A stretch of DNA of 64,000 bases from Streptantibioticus rubrisoli (GTDB lineage Bacteria > Actinomycetota > Actinomycetes > Streptomycetales > Streptomycetaceae). A program made the position numbers and the translations under genes. The DNA lies in assembly GCF_024436055.1 (NCBI RefSeq), contig NZ_JANFNH010000008.1:94538-158537 (forward strand), in the 5' to 3' direction. Below, in pieces: positions 59,439-64,000 of this stretch; within the stretch, counting starts at the first letter, position 1, and every line of letters starts with the position of its first letter. Under the pieces are notes generated by a model that made no database searches, had not been told where the DNA came from, and saw only the letters and a list, made by a program, of their open reading frames with translations.

Positions 59439-60892
59439 GCGACTTTGACGGTGGCGACCGTGGTGTCCGCCGCGTCGGGTACCACCATGCCCGCGTCGAC
59501 GCCGCTGCGCAGGTACTCCAGCACCTCGCCGTTGAGCCGTTCGCCCGGCAGCGCGGCAGGGATGCCAGGGGGATACGGCGTGAGCATCTCGGCGGTCACC
59601 CGGCCGATGGCGTCCCGCCACGGCACGTACTCGGTGGGGCCGAAGAACGCGTCGCGGGGAAGCATCACCTGCTCCAGCCGCAGATGTGCGGGATCGGGGA
59701 CGGACACCCTCGGTGCCGTTCCCAGATCGGTGACGTGCGCGCCCACCGCGGTCAGCGCCTCCAAGAGCCGGTCAGCGGTGTCGGCGCTGTCCGCGTGCGT
59801 CAGTTGAGCGCTGACCCGCCGGTGATCGGACAGGTGCAGGTTGATCCGGCGGTGCTCGCGGAACCAGTCGGCGACCTGGTAGCCGGTGGTGCCCAGACCG
59901 GTGACGTCGACGGTGATCTGGAGCGGATCCAGGTCGGCGCAGCGGCCGGGACCGCAGAAGTCGGAGCGGTCCAGCGCACGCACCCCGCCGATTGCGGCGA
60001 TCTCCCCCCGTACCCGCTTCGCCAGCGCCAGCGCGCCGTCGTAGAGCTCCCGGCCGTGCTCGACCATCTGGCGGCGCCAGCCGTCGAGCGCCGCGTAGAC
60101 CAGCACCGACGGACTCGTGGTGCCCAGCAGGTCCGCCCGTGACTTCAACACACGCGGGTCGATGAGGCCGCCCTGTACGTGGAAGACGGAGCCCTGCTCC
60201 AGACCGGACCCCATCTTGTGGACCGAGGTGACGCACAGGTCCGCACCGGCGTCCATCGCCCATGTCGGGAGCTCGGGGTGGAACGGCAGGTGCGCACCCC
60301 AGGCCTCGTCCACCAGGAGAGGCTTGTTCCGCCGGTGGCAGACGTCAGCGATGGCGGCGAGGTCACAGCAGGTGCCGTACGGGGTCGGACTCGTCACCAA
60401 CGCCCCCTGGGCGTCGGGGTGTTCGTCGAAGGCGGCGTCGAACGCCTCAGCGGCTGGTGGGTGCGCCAGGTGGCGTTCCGGATCCCACCGCGGCTCCACC
60501 CAGATGGGTTCCAGCCCCGACAGGATCAGCCCTGACACCACGGACTTGTGAGCGTCCCTGCCCACCACGAGCTTGTCGTGCGGTGCGGCCACCGACAGCA
60601 TCGCAGCCTTGACTGACAGCGAACTCCCGCACGTCGAGAAGAACGTGTGCTCCGCCCCGACCGCGTCCGCCATCAAGGCCTGCGCCCGCTCCAGCACCTC
60701 GTTCGACGAGCGACGGTCGTCCAGACCACTGGTGGCCAGCAGATCCGCGCGGAAGACATCTGCCCCCAGCACAGCGACAGCGCGGGGGTCGGCGCCCCGC
60801 CCCTGTTTGTGTCCCGGTGGTGTGAACTGCACCATCCCGGCCTCGTGGAAGGCAGCCAATGCCTGCAGTACCGGTGCCTGTGAGTGGTCCAT
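59426..60892 (-). CDS. Orn/Lys/Arg decarboxylase family protein
   Basis: A 488-residue fold-type I PLP enzyme: FTPPGHKQGRGADPRAVAVLGADVFRADLLATSGLDD, EHTFFSTCGSSLSVKAAML, VTSPTPYGTCCDLAAIADVCHRRNKPLLVDEAWGAHLPFHPELP and the PLP Lys in CVTSVHKMGSGLEQGSVF. It decarboxylates a basic amino acid, giving a polyamine precursor or serving acid resistance. It lacks the long C-terminal domain of inducible enterobacterial forms but has a short tail domain. ATG at 60892. Upstream GGTT (60927), 16-nt spacer, GGGTAG (60907-60902) is a weak SigB-like site. Confidence 0.9.
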   Translation of the reverse strand: MDHSQAPVLQALAAFHEAGMVQFTPPGHKQGRGADPRAVAVLGADVFRADLLATSGLDDRRSSNEVLERAQALMADAVGAEHTFFSTCGSSLSVKAAMLSVAAPHDKLVVGRDAHKSVVSGLILSGLEPIWVEPRWDPERHLAHPPAAEAFDAAFDEHPDAQGALVTSPTPYGTCCDLAAIADVCHRRNKPLLVDEAWGAHLPFHPELPTWAMDAGADLCVTSVHKMGSGLEQGSVFHVQGGLIDPRVLKSRADLLGTTSPSVLVYAALDGWRRQMVEHGRELYDGALALAKRVRGEIAAIGGVRALDRSDFCGPGRCADLDPLQITVDVTGLGTTGYQVADWFREHRRINLHLSDHRRVSAQLTHADSADTADRLLEALTAVGAHVTDLGTAPRVSVPDPAHLRLEQVMLPRDAFFGPTEYVPWRDAIGRVTAEMLTPYPPGIPAALPGERLNGEVLEYLRSGVDAGMVVPDAADTTVATVKVAIEK

Positions 60893-61124
60893 AGCGGCCG
60901 CCTACCCGACGCCTCGCACCGGGAACCACGGCGCGACCGCGGACGGCGCCGCCTTCCTGTCCGTGGCGGGCGAATGGCCGACGAACGGCCGACCACCACC
61001 TCGGCGTGGCACCGCGACGGGCCGCCCGCGCCGGGCCTGCCCCGCGAGGTTTGGACGCGGGTATCGGGGCTACCCGCAGGAGTGAAGCCCCCAAGGTAGG
61101 CCCGAAACGACGAAGGACACGGCG

Positions 61125-61712
61125 ATGACCAAGGCGGATGAGGAACGCGCCCAGGCGGCGAAGCTCCCGACAGATGACGTGGTGGGAATCCTCCTTCAGC
61201 AGCACGCGCGCATCAGGGACCTGTTCGACGACGTCAAGAGCGCTGAGGGCGAACATAAACAGCAGGCCTTCGAGGAACTGCGGGCGGTTCTCGCGGTGCA
61301 CGAGACCGCGGAGGAGATGATCGTCCGGCCGGTCGCCAGCGACACCGCCGGAAGGGCGGAGGCCGAAGCCCGAAACCGCGAGGAGGAGGCAGCCAACAAG
61401 GTCCTCGCCCAGTTGGAGGCGATGGACATCAGCAACCCGGAGTTCGACGTGCTCCTGGCCAAGTTCGAGAAGTCCGTGAGCGAACACGCCGACAAGGAGG
61501 AGCGCGAGGAGTTCCCCGCGGTGCACCAAGGCCGTAGCGAGGAGCAACTCGTGCGGATGGGGAAGCAGTTGCGGGCGGCGGAGAAGATCGCCCCCACGCA
61601 CCCGCATCCGGCCGCGGCGGGCTCGCCAGCGGCTCAGTGGACCGTCGGCCCCCTGGTCTCCCTGGTCGACCGGACGAAGGACGCCATCCGCGCGGCCATG
61701 GCGCACGGCTGA
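61125..61712 (+). CDS. Hemerythrin HHE-domain protein
   Basis: A 195-residue helical protein: GILLQQHARIRDLF, LRAVLAVHETAEEMIVRPVA, and VSEHADKEEREEFPAV, giving the His/Glu ligands of a diiron site; ends with VDRTKDAIRAAMAHG. Paralogue of the protein at 48223. A perfect 7-bp inverted repeat GCGGGTA/TACCCGC (61057-61077) lies upstream, with GGGTAT in the first arm, but no -35 at the right spacing. Confidence 0.88.
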   Translation: MTKADEERAQAAKLPTDDVVGILLQQHARIRDLFDDVKSAEGEHKQQAFEELRAVLAVHETAEEMIVRPVASDTAGRAEAEARNREEEAANKVLAQLEAMDISNPEFDVLLAKFEKSVSEHADKEEREEFPAVHQGRSEEQLVRMGKQLRAAEKIAPTHPHPAAAGSPAAQWTVGPLVSLVDRTKDAIRAAMAHG

Positions 61713-61754
61713 CGGACGAGACTGTCTGGTTCGGCAGACAGCCCGCCGCGCGCT

Positions 61755-61779
61755 GTTTCGAGGTGCGCGGCACGGGTAC
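61755..61779 (+). promoter_or_regulatory. SigB-type promoter of the catalase gene
   Basis: GTTT (61755-61758), 15-nt spacer, GGGTAC (61774-61779), an exact match to GNNT-N14-16-GGGTAY, 56 bp before the ATG. Confidence 0.75.
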
Positions 61780-61834
61780 CTGGGGGCAGCCCACCGGACA
61801 GCCCGACGCTCGCCGACAGTGAAGGAGCGCAGCC

Positions 61835-63952
<2,118 letters not shown>

Positions 63953-63968
63953 GCGGGGTGCGACCGGT

Positions 63969-63995
63969 CCGTCACACTGTCCGGTCGTGTGACGG
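63969..63995. terminator. Terminator hairpin after the catalase gene
   Basis: CCGTCACAC (63969-63977) and GTGTGACGG (63987-63995) form a 9-bp perfect stem with a 9-nt loop, 16 bp past the catalase stop codon. Confidence 0.65.
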
Positions 63996-64000
63996 CGGAC

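Noticed and set aside
61057..61077. GGGTAT near the second hemerythrin as SigB promoter
   Set aside because: No GNNT at 14-16 bases upstream; the sequence is an inverted repeat instead.

Overview
The window reads as a chromosomal segment of a high-GC filamentous actinobacterium, most likely a member of the Streptomycetaceae. The reasons are the strong GC bias at third codon positions, frequent GTG/TTG starts, a short chaplin gene, a sigma factor of the Streptomyces SigB/SigF type with its promoter signature, WYL and BlaI regulators, and class B penicillin-binding and RsbU-like proteins of streptomycete type. Genus cannot be fixed from this sequence. No rRNA, tRNA, CRISPR array or intact insertion sequence was found. 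All positions and starts come from reading the sequence; family names come from motifs and remembered family features, not from searches.

Layout. 1-9.2 kb: the 3' end of a secreted beta-sandwich protein, a PAP2 phosphatase divergent from a BlaI-type regulator with two matching dyads, an ArsR regulator and His-rich CDF metal exporter, an XRE/PNPOx fusion, a tandem universal stress protein, a lipoprotein with a secreted phosphoesterase, and a membrane-anchored unknown. 9.3-12.2 kb: a compact lasso peptide operon (precursor, cyclase, RRE protein, leader peptidase) with a clear core, GVEGITPEGWHAHWMGW. 12.8-30.8 kb: class B PBP, SpoIIE-type phosphatase, GH3 beta-glucosidase with ricin-type lectin tail, an EamA exporter and its ArsR-like regulator sharing a repeated operator, a WYL regulator/DUF3224 pair around a 14-bp perfect dyad, a SigB-type sigma factor, an APC permease, MscS channel and chaplin. 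30.8-38 kb: a gene-poor stretch with several broken genes (formamidase, HIT protein, FAD oxidoreductase, a LuxR-type regulator without its DNA-binding domain) around an M20 peptidase, an isolated second-type secY and a DUF318 permease with a CsoR-like operator. 37-45 kb: adenosine deaminase, Pth, a GntR-TetR fusion regulator facing a FAD monooxygenase, an AraC/cupin pair, and a SulP transporter.

45-64 kb is a general-stress island: GH15 enzyme, SPW membrane protein, a YqaE/Pmp3 miniprotein, two hemerythrins, an SDR, UdgX-type uracil-DNA glycosylase, ChaB/Rho-N and Rho-N small proteins, DUF2795, F420-type oxidoreductase, two DJ-1/PfpI domains, a basic amino acid decarboxylase and a large-subunit catalase. 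Many of these genes have a GNNT-N15-GGGTAC promoter, and the same signature precedes the sigma factor at 26.3-27.1 kb. Within the island lies a redox group: a FAD oxidase with Rieske domain and a heme-oxygenase-like diiron protein in one operon, converging on a HemK2-like methyltransferase and a CDGSH Fe-S protein.

How the genes fit together: the sigma factor, the SpoIIE phosphatase and the GGGTAC promoters suggest a SigB-type osmotic/oxidative stress regulon spread over the window (inference). The lasso operon is an independent biosynthetic unit without its own transporter. Several regulator/target pairs carry their operators in plain sight.
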